From: Anaeramoeba flamelloides
Lineage: Eukaryota > Metamonada > Anaeramoebidae
Assembly (NCBI GenBank): GCA_027625915.1
Contig: JANTQA010000008.1
Location: 3,985,001 to 4,049,000, forward strand
Length of the DNA: 64,000 nt
Direction of reading: 5' to 3'
Below, piece by piece: positions 55,179-64,000 of the stretch; position 1 is the stretch's first letter; each line of letters starts with the position of its first letter. The position numbers were made by a program, and so were the translations under genes. The notes beneath the pieces were generated by a model that was not told the DNA's origin, made no database searches, and worked only from the letters and a program-made list of their open reading frames with translations.

Positions 55179-58100
55179 ATGAATTACAAAACACTTTTAG
55201 AACAACTAGAAAGTCTTGATAAAAAACTAGAAGACAAGCCAACTTTAAACAACTTAACACACGATCAAAGTATTGATGATCTCTTGCTGGAGCTTGAAAT
55301 AAAAAAAAAAGAAGAAAATGAAGAAAATTATTCATCCCAAAGCAATGACTACATAATAACAACTACACTTACCAACATAAGCACGTCCCCAAAATCGTTT
55401 CTCTCTAAAACCTCAACTTTTCCTGATCTGCTTTCTTTTGAGACTCCTTTATCATCTACAAAAGTAACACAAAGCAAAAGCCACCAAATTAATCTTGAAT
55501 TTGAAAACACCGATTTTGATTCTCTTTTAAACCAACTAGAGGATCCTGAGAATTTTAATTCCACAAACAAAACTACGAATCCAAATAGAAACACAAACAC
55601 GAACACAAATACAAATACACACAAAAATACAAACACAAATACAAATCTCAAAACTTTCCAAAATTCAAACAATTCACCCAAAAAAGAAAACAATAATAAC
55701 TCAAGCACACACTTTAATGACGATCTTGACTCTCTTTTACAACAGTACGGTTTTTCTTCAAATATCAAGAAATCACATTCAATCAATAATCAACTTAATA
55801 ATGTAATTTTGGAAAATTCAACAAATTCTGCAAATTTCTCAAGTTCAACTTTAAATTCACAATTTTCACAACTTGACTCCTTACCGTACATTTCCAAACA
55901 AGTGCAAAACAAAAACGAATTAGAAAAGGAGAACCAAAAGAACAGCGAAGAAATTGATTTCGAAAAAGAGCCAGATTTTGATAATTTACCGAATTTTAAC
56001 AAACCATTCCACGAAGCAAACCAATATTTGACCTGTGGGAAAAGGCTTTGGAAGAAAGGAAAAATCTCTCAAGTGAAGCCAGAAACGGATCTACATGAGA
56101 TTATACGCCGATCTAATGATGGCGATGTCATCCAAATATACCCAGGGAGCTACCATTTAAGTGTCAAATTAAGCAAATCGCTGTATATCGTTGGCATTGG
56201 CGACAGCCCAAATGACATTATTTTGAATACCATAAGCAGCGGCTCCCCGATCTTTGAAATCAACACAAGTTATCTTATTCTTGAGAACCTTAAACTCGTC
56301 TCCCAAAAAAATGACCCTACAATTCTTTTAACAAAGGGGGAACTATTGGTCGAGCATTGCCAAATCTCAAGCCAAGGGGACTGCGGGATATTGGCGTATG
56401 GGGACGAATCTAAAGCAATAATTTACGCATCGCAATTTATGAATTGCAACAAAGTTGCACTGTTATTTTGCTCTGGTAGCACCGGTGTTGTATCGCATTG
56501 CATTTTCCAACCGAGTAACCAGAGTGATTTAGAAATTAGTGGGAAGGGCACTTCTCCAAAGATTTTAAATAGTGAATTCAATAATGGTATCATTTGTCAC
56601 GACTGTAGTGCGCCCTTAATCAAAAATTGCAAAATTACTTCATTGAACTCGAGTGGCATTATTGTAATGACAAAGTCAAATCCCAAAATTTATCAAAATT
56701 TGTTTATTAATTGTAAAAATTATTTGTTATTGATTACAAATTCTGGCAAAGGGGAGATCATGAATAACAAATTGGTTGATAACTTCCAATTTGACAATCT
56801 TGCTTTAATTTTAATTGACGGTTTCCAAACTATACCTTATTTGGAAAAGAATCTCTTAACTTTTGAAAAGAATATAAACAATGAGAATCAGAGTAGTAGT
56901 AATAAGAATAATAACAAGAATGATGATGATGATGATGATGAGAATACCGTTAATGGTCTCAACATTTCAAAGAATACCAAAAGAAGAAAACAGGACTTGG
57001 AAAATGAAATAGAAAAAGAAAAATGCAATGGCATTTGGATCAAAAACAATTCAAAGCCAATAATCAAATTAAATCAAATATATAAAATGAATGGGCATGG
57101 TATAATTATTTCAAATCAAAGCACCTGCAAAATTGAATCTAATAAAATCAAAAACTGTAACCAAAGTGGGATCGTGATTTCCAGGAGTAATAGTTTAGTA
57201 CTCAACAACGAAATTATCGGATCACTTTTAAATGGCATCGAACTGATTGACAATTGCACAAGCACATTGAAGGAGAACAAAGTAATGCGAAATACCCATT
57301 CGGGGCTATTAATAACGAATGGAAGCAAGGCAAAGATCATCGCAAATGAAATCTGCAACAATGGCATTTCAAATGTATATATATCCGATGAAAGCACAAA
57401 GCCAAAGTTAAAAAGTAATCAAATCCATAATTCGTTAGGCAACGGAATAATATTTACCAACAAGAGTAGTGGCATTTTGACTGAAAACAAAATTTATCAA
57501 AATACGGAACATGGCTGCTACATTGACAAGGGCAGCCATCCGCGAATAATCAGCAATGATTTTGAACACTGCAAATCAATTTCATTATTGGTCCGTGATC
57601 AATCAACGTGCCCAGTTATCATGAAAAATAACTTTAAAAAAAATAATGACATAAGCCTCTTAATTACCGACCACGCAAATGGAACATTTGTTGAAAATAC
57701 CTTTATCAAAGGAAACGGGTCTGCAATTTGTGTAACCAACGGCGCCCACGGCCAAATTAGAAAAAATATCATCAAAGAGCACCCGCAAACTTCAATAATC
57801 ATCGAAAACGCTTCGCCAAGAATTGAACAAAATCAAATCTTTGATTCAAATACAGTCGCTATTTATGTCAATAATGATGCCGAAAATTGTCAAACAAAAA
57901 TTATTGAAAATAAAATACACCATTCAGTAAATGCGGCAATTGAAATTAACTCAGGAAACGACACAATTGAAAGAAATTTTATCTCGTTTAGTCATGGATT
58001 TGGTATATTAATTTTGGGGAAAAAGACAAACCCGAGAATAATAATGAACGAAATTTCTCAAAATAAACGTGCCGCCATTTTGATAAATAAATTTTCTGAT

Positions 58101-58268
58101 CCGTATATCATCGGTAACCACATTTTTCGCGGGAAGGGGCCAGGTATATCATCAGTGAAAGGTGCCAAGGGGAAAGTAGAACAAAACAGAATTCTAAATA
58201 ATGAAGGTGGTGCTTTTAATATATTTCCTGGATCAAAAACAAAAATTGGAAAAAATTTGTTATACTAA
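55179..58268 (+). CDS. Right-handed parallel beta-helix protein (FBXO11/SHCBP1-like helix)
   Basis: A single-exon 1,029-residue protein. Residues 1-285 are Asn/Ser/Thr/Gln-rich and probably disordered, with an NTNTNTNT repeat and acidic patches. From about residue 285 a beta-helix begins: DLHEIIRRSNDGDVIQIYPG and YHLSVKLSKSLYIVGIG match the opening of the FBXO11/SHCBP1/NosD-type domain. Over twenty coils of about 23 residues follow, each like SNPKIYQNLFINC or KIESNKIKNCNQSGIVI. An acidic insert (NDDDDDDEN) interrupts the helix near residue 590. No F-box or signal peptide is visible, so a substrate-recognition or scaffold role is only inferred. The start at 55179 is the first ATG after stops in frame. 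Confidence 0.85.
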   Translation: MNYKTLLEQLESLDKKLEDKPTLNNLTHDQSIDDLLLELEIKKKEENEENYSSQSNDYIITTTLTNISTSPKSFLSKTSTFPDLLSFETPLSSTKVTQSKSHQINLEFENTDFDSLLNQLEDPENFNSTNKTTNPNRNTNTNTNTNTHKNTNTNTNLKTFQNSNNSPKKENNNNSSTHFNDDLDSLLQQYGFSSNIKKSHSINNQLNNVILENSTNSANFSSSTLNSQFSQLDSLPYISKQVQNKNELEKENQKNSEEIDFEKEPDFDNLPNFNKPFHEANQYLTCGKRLWKKGKISQVKPETDLHEIIRRSNDGDVIQIYPGSYHLSVKLSKSLYIVGIGDSPNDIILNTISSGSPIFEINTSYLILENLKLVSQKNDPTILLTKGELLVEHCQISSQGDCGILAYGDESKAIIYASQFMNCNKVALLFCSGSTGVVSHCIFQPSNQSDLEISGKGTSPKILNSEFNNGIICHDCSAPLIKNCKITSLNSSGIIVMTKSNPKIYQNLFINCKNYLLLITNSGKGEIMNNKLVDNFQFDNLALILIDGFQTIPYLEKNLLTFEKNINNENQSSSNKNNNKNDDDDDDENTVNGLNISKNTKRRKQDLENEIEKEKCNGIWIKNNSKPIIKLNQIYKMNGHGIIISNQSTCKIESNKIKNCNQSGIVISRSNSLVLNNEIIGSLLNGIELIDNCTSTLKENKVMRNTHSGLLITNGSKAKIIANEICNNGISNVYISDESTKPKLKSNQIHNSLGNGIIFTNKSSGILTENKIYQNTEHGCYIDKGSHPRIISNDFEHCKSISLLVRDQSTCPVIMKNNFKKNNDISLLITDHANGTFVENTFIKGNGSAICVTNGAHGQIRKNIIKEHPQTSIIIENASPRIEQNQIFDSNTVAIYVNNDAENCQTKIIENKIHHSVNAAIEINSGNDTIERNFISFSHGFGILILGKKTNPRIIMNEISQNKRAAILINKFSDPYIIGNHIFRGKGPGISSVKGAKGKVEQNRILNNEGGAFNIFPGSKTKIGKNLLY

Positions 58269-58269
58269 T

Positions 58270-58385
58270 TTCGAATTTTTTTCGTTTTTCTTTTTTTTCT
58301 TTTTCTTTTTCTTTTTCCATTTTCTTTTTCTTTTTCCATTTTCGTTTTCTTTTTCTTTTTCTTTTTCTTTTTCTTTCTTTTTTAT
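58270..58385 (+). repeat. Polypyrimidine tract after a stop codon
   Basis: Imperfect tandem CTTTTT units, with CCATTTT interruptions, start within ten bases of the TAA stop of the beta-helix gene. A similar TTTTTCC tract follows the preceding gene. It may be a 3'-UTR or transcript-end element, or simply slippage. Confidence 0.5.
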
Positions 58386-60424
58386 TTTACAACTTTTTAT
58401 GACCAATTTGTAATTTTTTGATAATAATAAACATTTATTGAAAATAGATTGTTTAAAAAAATTTAAAAAAACAAAAAATTCAATTGAAATAAATCTGATT
58501 CTAAATTCAGAAAAATGTAAAATTTGGTGTTTGGAATATTCCCGAAAATATCCAAAAATTTTTTTAACATAAAAACAGGATTATGGACAACTTCGAAGAA
58601 ACTATAGTGCAAATATACTCAGTTTAACGGTAAAATAACAATTTTAATTTTTGACAAAATATTTTTTTTGATTTTTTCTACTTTAAACCCCTCTGAAGAG
58701 GTTTTGGCACCTTTTGAGCATATTTGAGTAATTTCTAGCATATATTAGGGTAAAGTGTATAAGTATATCAGGATATTGGTATGAGTTGTGTTAGGTTCGG
58801 AATTGTGTGTGTTTTGGTTAAACCAGTTTCTTTTATGGAATGGGAAGTTAAAATAAGGTTTGGTATGGTTGGGTCACCTTGTGTAGGGAATGGGTATGTA
58901 TTGTACGATTAGATATTACTCGGTTATTTTTGGATTTTATTTAAGATTACAAATTTATGGGTAATGATCTACAATTAGAAAATTTTTTCCAAAGTACATT
59001 TTCTCTCATTTAGTTAATACCATTTCGAAATGATCAGAAACGTTGCAGTCATTTAAGATACCAATTCCTTTCACACAAAATGAGTCGAATACTTTTCCAT
59101 AAAATTTAAATTTTTTGAATTTTGATATTTCGATATTTTTCAACCAAAATAATCTAAAATATTAAACAGTTGAGATTAATGTCAAAAAATCAAGAAATAA
59201 ATTAATTACAATATTCTATAAAACCACAATAAATTTCAAAATATCATGATAAAAAGTAAGTTATATCTATATAATAATTGATGAATGATGGTGCTTATTC
59301 AATGATATTATATTATAAAGATTTTTAGTTGATCAAAAACAAAGATCCTTGATAGGAAAATTATTTTTATAAAAAACAAGAAAAAAAAATAATTAAATCA
59401 ACAATGGGATCCTGAGTCTTATAAGATTTTGTTTGGATTTGGTTGACTTATAAATGGAACCTTTCAATCAACAAAATTAATAAATATATCTAAATCATTG
59501 TTTACTAGACCAATTTTGGTACTATAAATTGATCTAAACATCAATACTTAGAAAACTTATCAATCTTATATTTCATTCTTTAAATATTTTCCTCTTCGTT
59601 AAAAAATTATTTTTATATAATATTCAAGTTTATATGAGATGATCAACTTTTCAAAAGTTTTCTCAATAAAATAACCAAATTATTACTAATGATAAAACAC
59701 TATACATATATATTATCCTTCTGATTCTTTTTTGTCTTATAACTTTACATTTCTCCGAAGAAAACATAATTAGACCTTAAAGGAGTTTTACTAATTATTA
59801 ATAATAAGAAAGTTTATTATTGTTTTGTTTTTTTTTGGTCATAATCCTTCGAAAACAATAAACCATTTTAAAAAACAACATCTATTATATTTTCAAGTGT
59901 ATTTTTTGAATTTGGTTATTATTGGTTTGATCATAAAATTCAGAAGAGATTTTTTTTTTTGTAAAAATAAAAATGATTAAAAAATAATTTTCTTTTTTTA
60001 TAATGATTTGATAATTTTTTACAATGGTAGGATTTTTCGAGATAAATTTAGTTAAATCTTTTATTTCTAATATTCTTTCAAATTTAAAGCTAAATAAACA
60101 CTAATCCATAATATTATCATAACTCCTTAATCATCAAAAGAAAACAAACAACATAAAATTCTTGTATCAAACAATCTAATATCAATATTTTAATTCGAAG
60201 AATAATTAAACCAATTATATTTCGATTTTAAAAAAATATTTACCAATATAAATGAATTTTTCTTTATATTGAAGAATTGATTTTTTTTTGCTCAGATCGG
60301 AATATCTCAAAATTTTATTATATAATTCAAAATAGATTTTTTTGATTATTTTTTCAGTTACTTTTTTTGAGTAACTTTATTTTTCCCTAAAAAACGAATT
60401 TCTTTTTTTTTTTTTTATCAAAAA

Positions 60425-61285
60425 TTTTAAAAGAAAAATAATAAACACTTTGGTTATAATTTGGTGAGAAAATTATTGAAAAAGAGAAATGATGGTAACA
60501 ATTTAACTTCTTTTTATATACAAATATGTTTCACTACCATTAATTTCAGGGTGGCACAGCAACAATACATTGCGGTAGAAATAAACTTCCATAAAAATAG
60601 GGTATTATACAAACAGGTGGTATTATTGTAGTGATTCAGAGAAAATTCCGACACAATCAGCATAAAAGGAAACAACCACTAACCCACTCAAACTCGGGAG
60701 TACAAAACTGAAATTTTAATTAAGTTTTTACCTTTTTTCTTATTTGACTCTCTTTTCTTACTCAATTTTATTTCTTATTTTTTGTCTTCAGTATAAATAT
60801 ATATATATATATATATTTAAAGAAAAGCTATCCAATGAGTTATAATCTTGCCTACATTATAAATATGATAAAAAAAACCCGAAAATAAATTTAGTGTTTA
60901 AGAAAGTGTTGTAGTCTACCGTTGAGTGCTTAGGTTTTCTTGAGGTTTTCTGTTTTATTTGTTAAGTGTTCTAGGTTTTTTTGAGGTTTTCAATTTATTT
61001 GTGAAGTGTTCTAGGTTTTTTTTACTTTAGAAATAAAAAGAAAACTCAAAAAAACCTAACGAAAATCTATTGATTTTCCAAATAAATAGAAAACTCAAAA
61101 AAACGTAACGAAAATCTATTGATTTTATAAATAAACAGAAAACTCAAAACCTAAGTGCGTTTTTTTTTAATTTAAGAGAGAAATCGAAAATTTCATAAAT
61201 TTTCTTTTTATTTCAAAAATTAAAAAAAATTTAACGGCCAATATGAGGTAATTTTATTGAATCACCCCTCCTAATAAACAATAAA
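60425..61285. repeat. Composite dispersed repeat, copy C
   Basis: It shares the block order of copy B. It adds a (TA)n run near 60790-60815 and an inverted pair of AGGTTTTCTTGAGGTTTTCT with AAACTCAAAAAAACCTAACG segments (60930-61150). It ends a few tens of bases from the stop of the RING/F-box gene. Confidence 0.65.
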
Positions 61286-61322
61286 ATAAATACTTTTTAA
61301 TCAACGATAAATTAAAACATTT

Positions 61323-63230
61323 TTATTTATTATTTAAAGTTTTTTCTATTTCCAATTCAAGGTCAAATCCAATTGAATTAGAGTTGAGAATCAAATGCTT
61401 CAAAGTGTTATTCACTTTCAACATTTCAAGTAAATATTCTCCCCCTTCTTTTTTTATATTATTTGAGGACATATTTAAAGAAGTTAAAGTTCTATTATTA
61501 CTTTTAAGAACGTTGGCAAAGGCAATTGCTCCTTCGTCCTTTGCATAATTTTGTGTTACATTCACACTTTTTAACAAATTATTTGTTTTTAAAATCTCTG
61601 CTATATGTGTCACCCCATTTCGCATAAAATTCCAGCTTAGATCCAGGTGCTGTAGACTGTGATTATTTGGAAGCCCCTTTAGCATAATTTCACCCAACGA
61701 ACTACAAAAGTTTTTCGATAGGCTTAAGGATTCCAAATTAGGAAATTTTAATATGATATCAACAATATCGATAATATTCATTTGCCCACAATTCCTTAAT
61801 GCGCCTGTTAAATTGATTGATCGCACATCGCCGATTGACTGAAAGACGGAGATCAACTGCCTTTGCTGTCGAAACCGTTTACCAGAAAAGTTTAAATTCG
61901 TGAATGGCATTGGGCTGTTTTTTAATAGTTTAATAAATCTTGTGCAAACACATGCCAACCGAAATAAATGTTGAACATCCAAGTAATCACATATTTGGAA
62001 CAATAGTTTGTCTTCAAGTCTTAGCAATGGTGAAGATTCTAATGATTTTGGATTTATATTTGAAGTAGTCCTTGTTTTCGTGCGAACTCTTGTTTGTTGC
62101 TTTAATTTTTCGTTCATCAAATTGCTTGGCTGATTTTCTTTAGTGGTGTTGTCAGTTTTGTTTTTTGCAATTCCCGTATCGGTTTCTTTTTCTTTTTCTT
62201 TTTCACTTTCAATTTCAATTTCAATTTCAATTCTTTTTTCTCCTTGCGTTTCGTGTTTATTATGAATCTCTTTCTCTTGATTATTGTTGACCAAACTATT
62301 ATTTGTAATAGTGGTTTGATTTGGATTGGTATTTGTGGTGTTATCATTAATGGCTTTACTCTTGTTTACACTTAAATTGGGTTTCTGCTTCGTCAGTGTT
62401 TTATACAAAGGTGTAGTTTTTTTTAATTGAAATTCCTTGTCAGTCAAAACTAAAGAACTGACTTCTTCAAATTGGTTGATGTCATATTTCAATAAGTCAA
62501 TTTCCTTTTGAAAAATTTTTAGCATCGTTTCAGATAATTCAGAAAAAAAGACCAAGCCTCGCACCTGATGGTAAGGACAATTTTTTAAATGTTGTTCATG
62601 TTCGTCTCGGGGAAGAATTTTGTTACAGCCATTGGACGAGTATTTACAAGGCTGGGGGTATTTTGTGCATTTTGTTTCAAAATGCTGTTCTTCAAGATCG
62701 CGCACAATCAATTCATTACAATACTTGCATCGGAAATTTGCTTTGACACACTCTTTAGCGTGTTCGTCAACGTCTATAAAGATGATTTCCTTCTCGCACC
62801 CAAAGGGACATTTGATTGTCCTGAAGACACATTTGGAAAGGTGCTTTTCGGCGTCTTTTGCAAAATATGAGTTGTCACATGGGAAATTCGGGCAATGGAC
62901 AATGTTGTAACCACAGTTATGCCGATGCTTGTTGATCTCTCCTCTTTTAAAGATTTCATTGCAGCCTTGTTTCTTGTTTGGGCAATAGACCTGCAACTTG
63001 TTTAACAATTGACGAACCGAATTCGATGACTCGGTGCATTCACGACTGATAAAGGGAGTGTTGCATTTGGGACATGGCTTGTTGTTTCGAATAAGGTGAT
63101 CGAAGCATGCTCGGCAAAAGGTATGATCACACGAAGAATCAACAGGATCTTCAAATGGATTTTTACAATGTGGGCATATTAGAGTCTCTTTGATTTGTTT
63201 GGAGACATACAAGTATTTTGGTTTGTGCAT
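61323..63230 (-). CDS. RING-TRAF zinc finger-F-box-LRR protein
   Basis: A single-exon 635-residue protein. Residues 19-56 form a C3HC4 RING (CPHCKN...CDHTFCRACF...CPKC), typical of E3 ubiquitin ligases. Residues about 82-225 are TRAF-type zinc fingers with CPNKKQGCNEIFKRGEINKH and repeated HxxxC ends. A Gln/Asn/Glu-rich linker follows (about 290-395). Residues about 398-440 resemble an F-box (SPLLRLEDKLLFQICDYL, then LFRLACVCTRFIKLL), the Skp1-binding module of SCF ligases. The rest is RNI-type leucine-rich repeats such as LQHLDLSWNFMRNGVTHIAE and LTSLNMSSNNIKKEGGEYL. It probably recruits substrates for ubiquitination. Having both a RING and an F-box in one chain is unusual. The start Met at 63230 precedes the RING closely and no upstream exon is needed. 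Confidence 0.9.
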   Translation of the reverse strand: MHKPKYLYVSKQIKETLICPHCKNPFEDPVDSSCDHTFCRACFDHLIRNNKPCPKCNTPFISRECTESSNSVRQLLNKLQVYCPNKKQGCNEIFKRGEINKHRHNCGYNIVHCPNFPCDNSYFAKDAEKHLSKCVFRTIKCPFGCEKEIIFIDVDEHAKECVKANFRCKYCNELIVRDLEEQHFETKCTKYPQPCKYSSNGCNKILPRDEHEQHLKNCPYHQVRGLVFFSELSETMLKIFQKEIDLLKYDINQFEEVSSLVLTDKEFQLKKTTPLYKTLTKQKPNLSVNKSKAINDNTTNTNPNQTTITNNSLVNNNQEKEIHNKHETQGEKRIEIEIEIESEKEKEKETDTGIAKNKTDNTTKENQPSNLMNEKLKQQTRVRTKTRTTSNINPKSLESSPLLRLEDKLLFQICDYLDVQHLFRLACVCTRFIKLLKNSPMPFTNLNFSGKRFRQQRQLISVFQSIGDVRSINLTGALRNCGQMNIIDIVDIILKFPNLESLSLSKNFCSSLGEIMLKGLPNNHSLQHLDLSWNFMRNGVTHIAEILKTNNLLKSVNVTQNYAKDEGAIAFANVLKSNNRTLTSLNMSSNNIKKEGGEYLLEMLKVNNTLKHLILNSNSIGFDLELEIEKTLNNK

Positions 63231-64000
63231 ATGGAAGGAGACTATTTGTTATTTTGTGTTTTTTTATTCAAATTATTTCGCAAGATTTGTAGAAAAAAAA
63301 CTAGTATCAAAAAATGATAAAAACAGAAATTTCACGAATCTTCTTATTTGGAATACTTTTCGTTGTTTTTTATTTGAAGGTACAATTAAAAAGTTATACT
63401 GTCAACAAAAATTCGTTCTTGTTGAAACAATTTCTGAAAGAGTCTCGGATTTTGTTTTTAAAAGTTGCCAAATTCCAAAATTTTGGTACAACTCACCCAA
63501 TTTAAAATTCATTTAATAACTTGATCCTTAGACTAAGATAGAGAAACAGTCACCGAATGAGAAGACACAAATTTATTCCTATAAAATTCTCTCTCTAACA
63601 TATTAAGGGACTAATAACCCTTATTTATTTTTAATTAAAAAGGTAATAGAGTAAATTATGTGCACAAACAATACGATTGTACTTGATACGCAACTCCACT
63701 TATCAACTTTAGAGAAATGAGTTATCATTTTTAAAAGAATTCATTTATCCCCTTTAATTTTTAATAAAACAGATCAGATCCTTTTTGGTTGTGTATTTTG
63801 GGATTAAATTAGAAGAAATTAAAATTTACAATAAAAATTTATTTTAATGAAATCTTACTTTTAGAAATTTCAGAGAGTCTTTATTGAAAAAATAACTAAA
63901 GAATCTTTAATTTTATTTTTAAAAATACAACCAGAAAAATAAAATCAATATTGAATTCGTGAGGATCAGAAAAAATGAACATTTATTTTATTGACAAATA
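63231..64000. other. Upstream flank of the RING/F-box gene
   Basis: Presumed promoter side; no motif recognised. It contains a TTAAGGGACTAATAAC segment (about 63604) related to the TTAA-element ends, preceded by AAAATTCTCTCTCTAACATA like the block near 33420. Reading frames at 63190-63516 are unsupported. Confidence 0.45.

Larger units (their letters stand above)
58269..61322. other. Intergenic region between convergent genes
   Basis: No gene. A CTTTTT-rich tract directly follows the beta-helix stop (58270-58385). A G-rich, comparatively AT-poor island lies at about 58680-58930. A full-length composite repeat fills about 60425-61285. Confidence 0.55.

Noticed and set aside
1..64000. tRNA genes, rRNA genes and CRISPR arrays
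   Set aside because: I scanned for TTCGANTC-type tRNA boxes, rRNA-like GC-rich conserved blocks and regular spaced repeats and saw none; a tRNAscan or Rfam search would be decisive.

Overview
The window is nuclear DNA of a very AT-rich, intron-containing unicellular eukaryote. Evidence for this is spliceosomal introns (donors GTAA, acceptors mostly TAG), a eukaryotic ribosomal protein (eL18), an ESCRT-I subunit, a Prp38 splicing factor, and RGS, PAS, RING, F-box and TPR signalling proteins with Lys/Glu/Ser/Asn-rich low-complexity tracts. TAA and TGA both act as stops, so the code looks standard. Low gene density, long repeat-filled introns and this signalling repertoire suggest an amoeboid protist; an Anaeramoeba-like metamonad is my best guess, but this is an inference from style and not a search result.

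Layout. 1-5125 (+): 3' part of a TSG101/VPS23 gene, with a 4.36-kb intron holding two TIR elements. 5126-7451: intergenic, with repeats and a TTAA-ended MITE. 7452-9422 (-): PRPF38B-like splicing factor with an RS/RD tail. 9423-14835: gene-poor, with a 450-bp foldback element. 14836-19471 (-): large TPR protein with a Lys/Glu/Ser head, split by an apparent homopolymer frameshift. 22259-23011 (-): eL18, two exons. 26791-28188 (-): RGS-DUF547 protein, two exons. 30674-36572 (-): PAS/coiled-coil protein whose exons are separated by a 4.06-kb intron. 41222-46958 (-): three-exon gene for a myosin-TH1-like protein without a motor, with a duplicated VDWDS module and tandem short repeats. 46959-53497: gene-free, with a near-identical 219-bp inverted repeat and a degenerate transposon copy. 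53498-54754 (+): secreted acid-sphingomyelinase-like phosphodiesterase. 55179-58268 (+): right-handed beta-helix protein of the FBXO11/SHCBP1 type. 61323-63230 (-): RING-TRAF-F-box-LRR protein.

The genes form no pathway or operon. They are separate housekeeping (splicing, translation, ESCRT) and signalling/ubiquitin genes. The most distinctive features are the bimodal intron sizes (about 0.1-0.4 kb versus 2.7-4.4 kb), the many non-autonomous foldback/TIR elements in introns and spacers (including one 954-bp element and its 180-bp internal-deletion derivative), and several uncommon domain combinations. All exon joins were made by eye from splice signals, frame continuity and family resemblance; no alignment or transcript data were available.
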